This document shows positions 57,362 to 64,000 of a stretch of DNA of 64,000 nt, piece by piece. The notes under the pieces are model-generated. The model worked only from the letters and a program-made list of their open reading frames with translations, was not told the DNA's origin and searched no databases. The stretch lies in assembly GCF_032463525.1 (NCBI RefSeq), contig NZ_CP135971.1, positions 558,001 to 622,000 of the forward strand, read 5' to 3'. The stretch's first letter is position 1; every line of letters starts with the position of its first letter. Origin of the DNA: Pseudomonas sp. DTU_2021_1001937_2_SI_NGA_ILE_001 (lineage in GTDB: Bacteria > Pseudomonadota > Gammaproteobacteria > Pseudomonadales > Pseudomonadaceae). Made by a program: the position numbers and the translations under genes.

Positions 57362-57979
57362 TCATCCTCTCGTCGCCGCTTCCAACTCCTGCAACGCGAA
57401 GTAGATCCGGGCACAGGCTTCAGTATCAGGCCGTGCCCGGTGACCACCCACCAGATCCTCGCCGTAGAAGTGGCGCAAAGCCTCGGCTACGGTGGGGATC
57501 TTGTACTGACCACGCCGGCCGGCGGCGATCATCTTCGCGGTTGGCGGGCATTTCACGATCTGGGTGCTGTTCTGGCAGGTGCAGTAACCAGGACCGGCCT
57601 TGAACTCGTCCGCCACTTCCAGGCCCCGGAAGCGCATCAACGCGATGCGCAGGATCCGGTCGTCGAAACTGATGTTGTGGGCAACACGCAGACCGGCCTG
57701 GCGCCAGACGCGCATGAACCCGTCGATGGCTTCGGCTTCCGGAATGCCTTGTTCCAAGGCCATTTCGGTGGTGATGCCGTGGATCGCTGCCACCTCGGCG
57801 GGGATCACCCAGCCGTCGGGGCGCACCAGCGCCTCGAAGCTTTCCACCAGGTCGCCCTGAGGGGTGTAGAGCTGGGCGCAGATATCCACGATGTGAGGCT
57901 GGCGCGGGTCATCGCTCGGGTTCCTGAACAGCGGCAGGCCAGAAGTTTCGGTGTCGAAGACGCAGATCAGGTCGGACAT
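57362..57979 (-). CDS. DnaQ-like 3'-5' exonuclease
   Basis: DEDDh-type exonuclease of 205 residues. Exo I with D9/E11 in FDTETSGLP, an AAIHGITTEMA segment, Exo II NISFDDRIL, and Exo III HRARPDTEAC. Similar to RNase T/DNA polymerase III epsilon-like phage proteins. It converges with the membrane protein gene. Its position in the recombination/replication cluster suggests DNA end processing. Confidence 0.9.
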   Translation of the reverse strand: MSDLICVFDTETSGLPLFRNPSDDPRQPHIVDICAQLYTPQGDLVESFEALVRPDGWVIPAEVAAIHGITTEMALEQGIPEAEAIDGFMRVWRQAGLRVAHNISFDDRILRIALMRFRGLEVADEFKAGPGYCTCQNSTQIVKCPPTAKMIAAGRRGQYKIPTVAEALRHFYGEDLVGGHRARPDTEACARIYFALQELEAATRG

Positions 57980-58046
57980 TGGTAGGTTTCCTTGGGGCGA
58001 AAGAAAGGCGCCCGTAGGCGCCTCGTTGGTTTTGCGGTGGGTGGTG

Positions 58047-59795
58047 TCAGCTGGCTTGCTGAAGCGGCGGCTCGCCCGCCAGGCCGTTCTCTACCCACAC
58101 CGCCGTGAACTCCGGCGGCAGGGCGGCGGGCTTCTCTTTGAGCGACCCGCAGACAATCGCTGTCTCGATCTCTCCGGCCTTGGCCAGCACCTGCAGCATG
58201 CCCAGATGCTTGGCACGCACCGCTGGCAGCAGCACGTCGGCCCGGTCCAGCACCACCATGCGCAGGCCGGACAGCAGGGCGACGGTCAGCGCGATATGCG
58301 CGTCGCAGCGCCACTTTTCAGACTCCGATAGCAGCTGATACAGCCGGCCGCCAGCGGTGATCGCCATGTCGGCGCCGATCTCCATCGGCAGCCAGCCCGA
58401 AAGCTTGCACAGGCGTTTCAGCTGGTCGTTCACCGGTGCCAGGGCGCCGGCCAAGATCTCGCCGGGGATGCCGTCGGGGGCCAGGGCCTTCTCGATCAGC
58501 GTCCAGTCCTTCACGTCCTGGTGGTGGCCGGCGGCCTTGGTGGTGTTCGTGCCAGCGTTCTTGAGCTCGTCCTGGCGCTCCTTCATCGCGTTGATCTTTG
58601 CGCGGCGCTGGTCGTTCGCAACGCGGAATTCCTGGATCGTGCCGATGGAGGCGTCATATTTTTCCTGATCGAAGCCTTCGGCATCCTGCTGCTCGCCCAG
58701 CTTCGCCAAGTCGGCCTGCGCGTGCTCGGCGGCGGTAACCGCCGCAATGTCGTTGGTCAGGGTGCGCCGGTAGAGGTCGACCGCCTCGCGGGCTTTCTGG
58801 ACCTCGGCGGCCAGCGTCTGTGTCGCGCTGGTGTCGGCCACGAGGCCGTCATATTTCTCCAGCTTGCTGCCTACGATTTTCAGTGAGGTACCGCACTCCG
58901 GGCAGTTGCAGCCGCCGGCACCGGCCTGGGCCTCGCGCAGACGAACCTGCAGGTCTTCCAGCTTCGGCTGCCAGCTGTCGAGGTCCTTCTGCGTGGCTTC
59001 ACGCTTAGCAATCGCACGGGGCAGGAGACCGGCGGCGGCTTCGAGGTCAGCCTTGCGCTGGGCGAACCCGGCAGCGTGCCGGCGTTTCTCGTCCTGAGCG
59101 CCCACCCAGGCGGTGCCCTCGCTGATCAGCCTCTCGTACTGCGCGTGCTCGGCGATCACTGCGTCGATGGCCTCGGGCGAAACATCGACCTCGCTTTCCG
59201 GCACCTGGTAGGTCCAGCCCTCGGCCTTCTCGCTGCCGTAGGCCTCGCCGGTGATCGCTTTCCAGGCACCGCGCGACTCGCTTGCGTAGGTCTTGGCCTG
59301 CTCCTGGCCGGCAGCGAAGCCTGACAACAGCAGCGGCTTGATCTTCTCGACCTTGGCCGCGTCCGCGCCGCGGGCCGCCAGCTTCTCGACGATGATCGCC
59401 GGCTTGGCCGAGGCTTTGGTCAGCGACATCAGCAGGCTGCGTTTGGCCTTGTCGTCCAGCCGCGCGAACGCCTCGGGCGCCAGTACGAACGGTAGGAATT
59501 CCTGGCCATCAACCGGCGCGCGCTCGCCCTTGCCGGCGGGGAGGGTGATGCTGCTGGCCACGCCGTCGTGTCCGATGATGACCTGGCCTTTCTTCTGGCC
59601 TTCGGTGACCAGTTGCGCCCAGTCCTTTTTGTGTTGTACGCGGGCACCCTCGCCGAATGCCAGGGCGATGGCATCGCGCAAGCTGGACTTGCCGACGCCG
59701 TTGTGACCGCAGACAAGAGTGATCGGCGTAGCGAGCTGCAGGTCAGCGTGCCGCAGACCCTGGAAGTTCTCGATGTAGATCGATTCGATGCGCAT
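58047..59795 (-). CDS. Rad50/SbcC-like AAA ATPase
   Basis: Protein of 582 residues. Walker A GHNGVGKSS (30-38) after IENFQGLRHADLQL, a central coiled coil of about 300 residues with a CxCPxCG hook (C296, C298, C301), signature-like LSESEKWRCDAHIAL and Walker B RMVVLDRADVL. Small relative of SbcC, with a zinc hook that can join two molecules. GGAG before the ATG lies within the end of the upstream gene. Likely acts with the nuclease and RecT of the same operon on DNA ends. Confidence 0.88.
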   Translation of the reverse strand: MRIESIYIENFQGLRHADLQLATPITLVCGHNGVGKSSLRDAIALAFGEGARVQHKKDWAQLVTEGQKKGQVIIGHDGVASSITLPAGKGERAPVDGQEFLPFVLAPEAFARLDDKAKRSLLMSLTKASAKPAIIVEKLAARGADAAKVEKIKPLLLSGFAAGQEQAKTYASESRGAWKAITGEAYGSEKAEGWTYQVPESEVDVSPEAIDAVIAEHAQYERLISEGTAWVGAQDEKRRHAAGFAQRKADLEAAAGLLPRAIAKREATQKDLDSWQPKLEDLQVRLREAQAGAGGCNCPECGTSLKIVGSKLEKYDGLVADTSATQTLAAEVQKAREAVDLYRRTLTNDIAAVTAAEHAQADLAKLGEQQDAEGFDQEKYDASIGTIQEFRVANDQRRAKINAMKERQDELKNAGTNTTKAAGHHQDVKDWTLIEKALAPDGIPGEILAGALAPVNDQLKRLCKLSGWLPMEIGADMAITAGGRLYQLLSESEKWRCDAHIALTVALLSGLRMVVLDRADVLLPAVRAKHLGMLQVLAKAGEIETAIVCGSLKEKPAALPPEFTAVWVENGLAGEPPLQQAS

Positions 59796-59798
59796 GGC

Positions 59799-60878
59799 TT
59801 ACTCCATGACGAGGTCGCCCAACTGAGCGGCGACGGTGTAGGTGTTGTCGATCGAGGCGGTGGCCTCGGTTTCCATGGCGATCACGCCGTCTTCGACCAG
59901 GCGCAGCAGCAGGGTCGTGGCCTGGTCTTCGCTGATGCCGATCCGGCGTTGCAGCCAGGCGTTGGTGACGCTGTTACCGTGCAGCACGACAATCTGCTGA
60001 GCTTCGCTGTAGGAGAGGTCGCCGAACTCTTTGCCGGTGCTGGCCGCGTGCTGACTGTGCAGCGCCTCTTGTCCGGCCAGGGCCTGCTCAGGCGCCTGCT
60101 TGAGGTCGGCTTGTTCCTGGCGCTCGGGCGCGGCCTGAGTGTCTGCCGGCGCGATAACTTCGCGGGCACCGTTCGAGTTCGGCGCTGTGACCAGGCCGGC
60201 CAGCTCCATTGCCTCGAGGATGCGTGCCGCACGGTTGTAGCCGATCTTGAGCTTGCGCTGGATGGCGCCGATCGAAGCGCGCCGAGTGTCGGTGATGAAC
60301 GCCACGGCCTCGCTGTACAGCGGGTCTTCGCCATCGGTCAGCGTGTCGTCGAACCCTGCCAATTCATCGTCGTCCGAAGAACTGTCGCGCTCGCGATCCA
60401 GCCCCATGCCCGCCACGAGCTCCGAAGCGCTCAAAGGCAGCTCGTGCTGATCGCGCTCTGCTCGGATGCCGTCCACGCCCTCGGCGTAGTCGCTCGGCGC
60501 AACCACCAGCAGACAGAGTTTGCCGGCCACGTCGATCAGCTCATGACGATTCGGGTCTTGCGCGTCCACGGCGCCGGTGATGGTGATCACCTTAGGCTTG
60601 AACTTGGCATCGTTGACCGTCACCGGGATGGATTCGACGCTGCGGGTACTGATGATCCCGATTGCAGTCTGGACCACCTCGTGGGCCTTCTTGGTGATGC
60701 GATCAATCACCTCCTGCTGCTCGTCCTCGTTCAGGCGACCGAACGGGGCCTTGATGTTGCGCAGCTCGAACAGCGCCGCGTCGGTCAGGTCATGGACCAT
60801 CAGCTGGTGGGCGAACACCATCGGGTGAACGCCATGCAGGCGTGCGCGCTCAACAGCTTGTTTGTGCTCAGCTTTCAT
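59799..60878 (-). CDS. Phage protein with FtsK-gamma-like domains
   Basis: Protein of 359 residues. The N-terminal 150 are of unknown fold. Residues 184-242 read [46 protein letters not shown], the FtsK gamma winged helix that reads KOPS sites. A second weaker copy seems present at 286-335 ([37 protein letters not shown]). No ATPase motor is attached. The acidic spacer between has [18 protein letters not shown]. Start chosen at [14 protein letters not shown]; the frame runs 42 codons further. Confidence 0.72.
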   Translation of the reverse strand: MKAEHKQAVERARLHGVHPMVFAHQLMVHDLTDAALFELRNIKAPFGRLNEDEQQEVIDRITKKAHEVVQTAIGIISTRSVESIPVTVNDAKFKPKVITITGAVDAQDPNRHELIDVAGKLCLLVVAPSDYAEGVDGIRAERDQHELPLSASELVAGMGLDRERDSSSDDDELAGFDDTLTDGEDPLYSEAVAFITDTRRASIGAIQRKLKIGYNRAARILEAMELAGLVTAPNSNGAREVIAPADTQAAPERQEQADLKQAPEQALAGQEALHSQHAASTGKEFGDLSYSEAQQIVVLHGNSVTNAWLQRRIGISEDQATTLLLRLVEDGVIAMETEATASIDNTYTVAAQLGDLVME

Positions 60879-60892
60879 GGGGGGGGCCTTCC

Positions 60893-61093
60893 TCAGATTT
60901 TTGCGATGCGCTCGAGCTTTTGCTGCTGAGCATTGGAAAGGTGGGTGCGAGGGCCGTAGCGCTTGAACGAGGCGCGCATATCGTCCACGAACTGAATCTC
61001 CCATTCGCCGCTGGCGTAGAGCTCAGCGGCGGCCAGGATCGCGGCGAACTCTTCGACTCGGTCGTAGAGCTCTTCCACTGTCTGGGCTGTCAT
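60893..61093 (-). CDS. Small phage hypothetical protein
   Basis: Protein of 66 residues, [20 protein letters not shown], helical, ending in [15 protein letters not shown]. Placed in the recombination operon between recT and the FtsK-gamma-like gene. No family recognised. Confidence 0.6.
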   Translation of the reverse strand: MTAQTVEELYDRVEEFAAILAAAELYASGEWEIQFVDDMRASFKRYGPRTHLSNAQQQKLERIAKI

Positions 61094-61099
61094 GGGCGG

Positions 61100-62119
61100 T
61101 TACTCGAAGTTGAGGCCGGCGGTGTCCGGCTCTTCGTCGTCCTGCTGCTGGTCGGCCTGGACGGTTTCGGCCTTTTCCTTGACAGAACCGGCCGCTTTTT
61201 CACCATTTTCGGCCGCTGGGTTACCAGTTTTCGCCGTTTCTTTACCACTTCCGTTGGCCGGGGTTGCCACTTCGGCGTCCAGGATCTCGCCGGTGGCGGT
61301 GTCGACCTGGTCGCCGTCATCTGTCTCGACGATAGATGGCGGTTCCGGTTCGCGGTTGCGCAGGTCGTTCACGTCGACCGTGTACCCGCCAGCACCATCT
61401 GGCGTGGCGTCGATGTAGTCCTCGACCTCCTCGCGGGTTTGCAGGCCCATCAACAGCTCAGGCGCATACAGCCGGCCCAGCAGGCTCGCCGCGCGGTAGC
61501 GCAGCATGATCTCGGGCATGGTCAGCCACTTGCTGCCGTTCTTGGTCAGCCAGCCTTCGTCGATTGCCATCTGGATCGACACCAGCGGGCCGTCCAGGCG
61601 GTCGCCGGTTTCCTTTTCGATGACCCATGCCCGACAGGTCTGGTGCCGAATCTTGGCTTTCCGCTGCTCATCCACCTTCTGCCGGTTCTTCCAGACCGAC
61701 ACCTGATAGGTGATTTCCTCCTCCTTCCCCGGTTCGCTGATGTCGAAGCGCAGCGGGCTGAACCGGCCGCAGCTGTTGATCGAAGCGATGATGAACTGGC
61801 TGGACCAGGACGGCCGGCCCTCGATGACGTAGAGGTTCTGCATCACCATCAGCGGGTCGGCGCCCATGCGCTGGGCCATGTTCAGCGCCACGATGCAGTT
61901 CGGCAGGCCGGCGCCGTTGGGGTTGTGTCCGACCACTTGGCCGCGTTCCTTCACCTCGGTGAAAGCCCGGTACTGCACCGGGACCAGGGTAGAAGCGCTC
62001 AAGGCCTTGGCCACGCGCTGGATCTGGTCGAAGCCTGGGCCGGTGAGCAGCGACATTGGAGCGTCGCTGGCGCGCGCCACGGCACTGGTCTGCATCTGCT
62101 GGAGGGTGGTCTGGCTCAT
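61100..62119 (-). CDS. recT: RecT-family single-strand annealing protein
   Basis: Phage recombinase of 339 residues that anneals single DNA strands. RecT-type core includes PNCIVALNMAQRMGADPLMVMQNLYVIEGRPSWSSQFIIA and TMPEIMLRYRAASLLGRLYAPELL. The C-terminal 80 residues are acidic and low-complexity. AAGGAG six bases before ATG; the start also overlaps the small upstream gene's stop (ATGA). The Cas4/RecB-like nuclease two genes upstream is its natural exonuclease partner. Confidence 0.9.
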   Translation of the reverse strand: MSQTTLQQMQTSAVARASDAPMSLLTGPGFDQIQRVAKALSASTLVPVQYRAFTEVKERGQVVGHNPNGAGLPNCIVALNMAQRMGADPLMVMQNLYVIEGRPSWSSQFIIASINSCGRFSPLRFDISEPGKEEEITYQVSVWKNRQKVDEQRKAKIRHQTCRAWVIEKETGDRLDGPLVSIQMAIDEGWLTKNGSKWLTMPEIMLRYRAASLLGRLYAPELLMGLQTREEVEDYIDATPDGAGGYTVDVNDLRNREPEPPSIVETDDGDQVDTATGEILDAEVATPANGSGKETAKTGNPAAENGEKAAGSVKEKAETVQADQQQDDEEPDTAGLNFE

Positions 62120-62328
62120 TTCTTCTCCTTGCGCTGATGCGCCAGGTATTCGGCTTCGGATACGACGGACACCAGGCGGCGGTCCGCGATGGGCTTCTCG
62201 GGGTTTTCGTGGAGCTTGCACTGGGCCGCGTAGAAGCGTTCGCCGTCCCAGACGCGGTGGTGGTTGATCACATCAGGGTGTTTGCCGGTCGCGTCGACCA
62301 GCTTGATGTAAATGTCTTTGGCAGCCAT
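62116..62328 (-). CDS. Small phage hypothetical protein
   Basis: Protein of 70 residues, MAAKDIYIKLVDATGKHPDV, with HHRVWDGERFYAAQ and a basic end HQRKEKK. AGGAGG seven bases before ATG. Its stop overlaps recT. Not recognised. Confidence 0.6.
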   Translation of the reverse strand: MAAKDIYIKLVDATGKHPDVINHHRVWDGERFYAAQCKLHENPEKPIADRRLVSVVSEAEYLAHQRKEKK

Positions 62329-62342
62329 GAGGCCTCCTGGGG

Positions 62343-63146
62343 TCAGGTGTGGTAAGGGCAGGTCGACCAGCGCGGGCAGTACTTCGCGCTGCAGGTGAAT
62401 GACTGGGGGTTGGGTGGGAACAGGCCGGTGCGCAGCATCTCGGCGCCGATCTGGATCAGGCCGGGAAACTCTTCGGTACCGACCATCATTTGCTTTGCGC
62501 CGCGGATCTCCCCGACACCGGCCTCAGGCGCGCCACGGGTTTTCAGCCCGATGATGTGTGCTTCGGCGGTGACCGGCTCGCCGGTGGTGTGCTCGTAGAG
62601 GATTTCGTACGTGCCGATCTGGGCAGCGTGCGAGCCGGTTTTCGCGACCCCCTTGCTGACTGCCGCGCCGCCGGTCTTGACGTCCGCGATGCCCACACCG
62701 TCGCCGCTCTTGCAGATCCTGGCGCGGTCGAGCTGCCCGGTCAGCCGCACGATCACGCCGTTGCCGCAGTCGATTTCCAGCGGCTTGGTGGTCAGCTCTA
62801 TCGCCACGAAGTCGTAGCGCGGGCTGATCTCGTTGCAGTACATGGTGTGCAGCTTGAGGCCGGTGGCCTCGGCCTGGGCGAGGGTGATATCGGCGCCGCG
62901 CCAGTCGACGTCGAAGTCGGGGTTGCGCAGGGTGTGCACGAACAGCTCGGCAGTGTCGAAGGCGCTGAATCCGCTGCCGTTGATGCGGGAGGCGTCGAAT
63001 GCGGCGGTGCTGGCGTGGATCGCGGTACCGAGCTGGGAGCGTGGACTACCGGGCGAGCGGTGCCCGAGGATGTGCACGAATTCCCACTGGTATGCGCAGT
63101 TGAAGAGCGAGCCCCAGGACGAGGCACGGATGGTGGTAACGCTCAT
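62343..63146 (-). CDS. Cas4/RecB-like PD-(D/E)XK exonuclease
   Basis: Protein of 267 residues with the RecB-family set: GTAIH (H44), TGQLD (D140), DVK (D155, K157) and QxxxY (Q176, Y180). Four cysteines are placed as in Cas4/AddB iron-sulfur nucleases: C17 and C252, C257, C263. It should resect DNA ends and deliver single strands to RecT. The ATG MSVTTIRASSWGSLFNC is the only sensible start. Confidence 0.88.
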   Translation of the reverse strand: MSVTTIRASSWGSLFNCAYQWEFVHILGHRSPGSPRSQLGTAIHASTAAFDASRINGSGFSAFDTAELFVHTLRNPDFDVDWRGADITLAQAEATGLKLHTMYCNEISPRYDFVAIELTTKPLEIDCGNGVIVRLTGQLDRARICKSGDGVGIADVKTGGAAVSKGVAKTGSHAAQIGTYEILYEHTTGEPVTAEAHIIGLKTRGAPEAGVGEIRGAKQMMVGTEEFPGLIQIGAEMLRTGLFPPNPQSFTCSAKYCPRWSTCPYHT

Positions 63147-63156
63147 TGGGGAGGTC

Positions 63157-63276
63157 CTACTGAGTGATCAGGCCGCCGATGGCGGGCCCGAGCAGGGTGA
63201 TGGTGAGGAAGAGCACGCCGACGAGGGCGGAGGCGGTGCGGATTCGGCGGCGGCGCTGGGCCTGGGAGCGGGTCAT
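63157..63276 (-). CDS. Very small phage membrane protein, 39 aa
   Basis: MTRSQAQRRRRIRTASALVG followed by a single hydrophobic helix VLFLTITLLGPAIGG. Basic N-terminus, then a membrane span. Its ATG overlaps the stop of the upstream gene (ATGA). Too short for most annotation; overlap and composition support it. Confidence 0.55.
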   Translation of the reverse strand: MTRSQAQRRRRIRTASALVGVLFLTITLLGPAIGGLITQ

Positions 63277-63647
63277 GACCGGGCCTGCTGGATGCGTCTG
63301 CCCTCTATGAAAATTCGCCGTTTGATATTGCCGGCGGCGACCCGAAGCTTGGCCTTCTTGTCGAGCAGATCGACCAGCTCGCGCTGCTCTGCCGACAGGC
63401 CGTACTCGTCGTCCTGGTCGTCAGGATCGTATTGGCCGTGTACCAGCTCCATGGCGTACGCCCATCCGCGCCAGCGGTCGCCATGCTCCAGGTACTCATC
63501 GCGCAGGCCGTCGAGGTGGACGCCTTTGTCTTCTCGCTGCCAGTCGGTCAGCGCCTTGATTTTCTTGGTCACCGCCGAGATTTCTGCGCGGTTCTGAGCG
63601 TACTCAGCGACCAGCAGGTCGGCCTGGCTCAGTTTTGCCTTGTACAT
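63273..63647 (-). CDS. Phage coiled-coil hypothetical protein
   Basis: Protein of 124 residues with helical, charged ends (ADLLVAEYAQNRAEISAVTKK, ELVDLLDKKAKLRVAAGNIKR) and an acidic centre (DPDDQDDEYGLS). GAGGG about 9 bases before the ATG. It overlaps the downstream 39-residue gene by four bases and the upstream gene by 19. No family recognised. Confidence 0.65.
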   Translation of the reverse strand: MYKAKLSQADLLVAEYAQNRAEISAVTKKIKALTDWQREDKGVHLDGLRDEYLEHGDRWRGWAYAMELVHGQYDPDDQDDEYGLSAEQRELVDLLDKKAKLRVAAGNIKRRIFIEGRRIQQARS

Positions 63648-63835
63648 GGGCGAACCCTCACTGCGATGCGGCGCCCCTTCATCGTTGCGCCGAGCTGCTG
63701 TTTCAGATCGACCACCAGGGTTTCCCGAGGCTGGCCGATCACTTCGTGGAAGGGCACTCCGTGGCGAATGATCACCACGGCATCCAGGTCCTCAATCTGC
63801 TCGTCGACCAGCGACTTAACTGGCGGTGTGGTCAT
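63629..63835 (-). CDS. Small phage hypothetical protein
   Basis: Protein of 68 residues from MTTPPVKSLVDEQIEDLDAV, basic end GRRIAVRVRPCTRQN. GAGG six bases before ATG. The open frame runs further up, but that part overlaps another gene and looks non-coding. Not recognised. Confidence 0.55.
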   Translation of the reverse strand: MTTPPVKSLVDEQIEDLDAVVIIRHGVPFHEVIGQPRETLVVDLKQQLGATMKGRRIAVRVRPCTRQN

Positions 63836-64000
63836 GGCGCACCTCATACAGAAGGCCCAGGGACTGTTGGTGGCGGGCGGATTTCTCTGCGCGCAGTGCG
63901 GTACGTCGGTCGAGCACGGCCTTGGCCGCCTGGGCTTCCAGCTGCTCAACCTGCAGCTCGTCGATGAAGCCGTGCCGGTAATTCGCCAGGATCATGCCGA
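63816..64000 (-). CDS. Phage hypothetical protein, cut by the window edge
   Basis: Frame reading MILANYRHGFIDELQVEQLE then a helical, basic part ending LLYEVRHDHTAS, TAA stop. The ATG at 63995 may be the start, or the gene may begin further right. Helical throughout. It overlaps the next gene by 20 bases, as is usual in this operon. Confidence 0.5.
   Translation of the reverse strand, partial: GMILANYRHGFIDELQVEQLEAQAAKAVLDRRTALRAEKSARHQQSLGLLYEVRHDHTAS

Larger units (their letters stand above)
50039..64000. mobile_element. Prophage, integrase-proximal part (continues past the window)
   Basis: From the integrase to the window end all genes are phage-type or unknown, mostly leftward and often overlapping: integrase, DUF4224 protein, AlpA, methyltransferases, exonuclease, recombination ATPase, RecT, Cas4-like nuclease. 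Only two genes run rightward. No structural or lysis genes are in view. The left boundary is tRNA-Leu; the right boundary lies outside. Could be a temperate tailed phage of lambda-like organisation, seen from its early leftward operon. Confidence 0.85.

Noticed and set aside
59568..60929. 453-codon plus-strand frame
   Set aside because: Antisense to the SbcC-like and FtsK-gamma-like genes; shadow composition.

Overview
The window is GC-rich chromosomal DNA of a fluorescent Pseudomonas, most likely of the P. putida group. Supports are a MuxABC-OpmB-type efflux operon, a gacA-uvrC-pgsA-tRNA block with a 214-residue GacA that starts at TTG, a glgE-treS-glgB operon, and short REP palindromes of the pseudomonad type between genes. 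Assignments come from reading motifs and family patterns; no database search was possible.

Layout. 1-8491: tripartite RND efflux operon (muxA partial, muxB, muxC, opmB), each junction an ATGA overlap. 8622-14592: MHYT-GGDEF-EAL protein, a short-chain dehydrogenase, an MgtC-like membrane protein, a DUF4375 protein, a 50-residue proline-rich protein and a membrane diguanylate cyclase. 14963-22551: GlgE pathway (maltosyltransferase, trehalose synthase fused to maltokinase, branching enzyme) for trehalose to alpha-glucan conversion. 22699-29630: autotransporter, MFS transporter, exported lactonase-fold protein and ABC-F protein YbiT. 29702-32618: small accessory island with an integrase remnant, a TPR protein, a macro-like phage protein, an unknown protein, and a ComJ-like inhibitor preceded by a stub of a deleted gene. 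33013-43503: a dehydrogenase, small proteins, hemerythrin, lipoprotein, two single-domain parvulins, PilU-like ATPase and the yejABEF peptide importer. 43577-46054: DAHP synthase behind a leader peptide with a dense run of aromatic codons and a terminator, then a divergent gp16-like/XRE regulator pair. 46294-49956: gacA, uvrC, pgsA and tRNA-Gly, tRNA-Cys, tRNA-Leu.

50039 to the window end: the integrase-proximal part of a prophage apparently inserted at tRNA-Leu. Almost all genes run leftward in overlapping order: integrase, DUF4224 protein, AlpA, two DNA methyltransferases, DnaQ-like exonuclease, Rad50/SbcC-like ATPase, a protein with FtsK-gamma-like domains, RecT and a Cas4/RecB-like nuclease, with small proteins between. 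Two genes point the other way and look like morons: an orphan receiver-domain response regulator and an AT-richer membrane protein.

The points most worth a second look are the aromatic-codon attenuator before DAHP synthase with a second small ORF after the terminator, the phage C5-methyltransferase with six tandem repeats ending in ADPR in its target-recognition region, the phage protein with FtsK-gamma-like domains, the prophage-borne response regulator, and the apparent orphan ComJ-like immunity gene.
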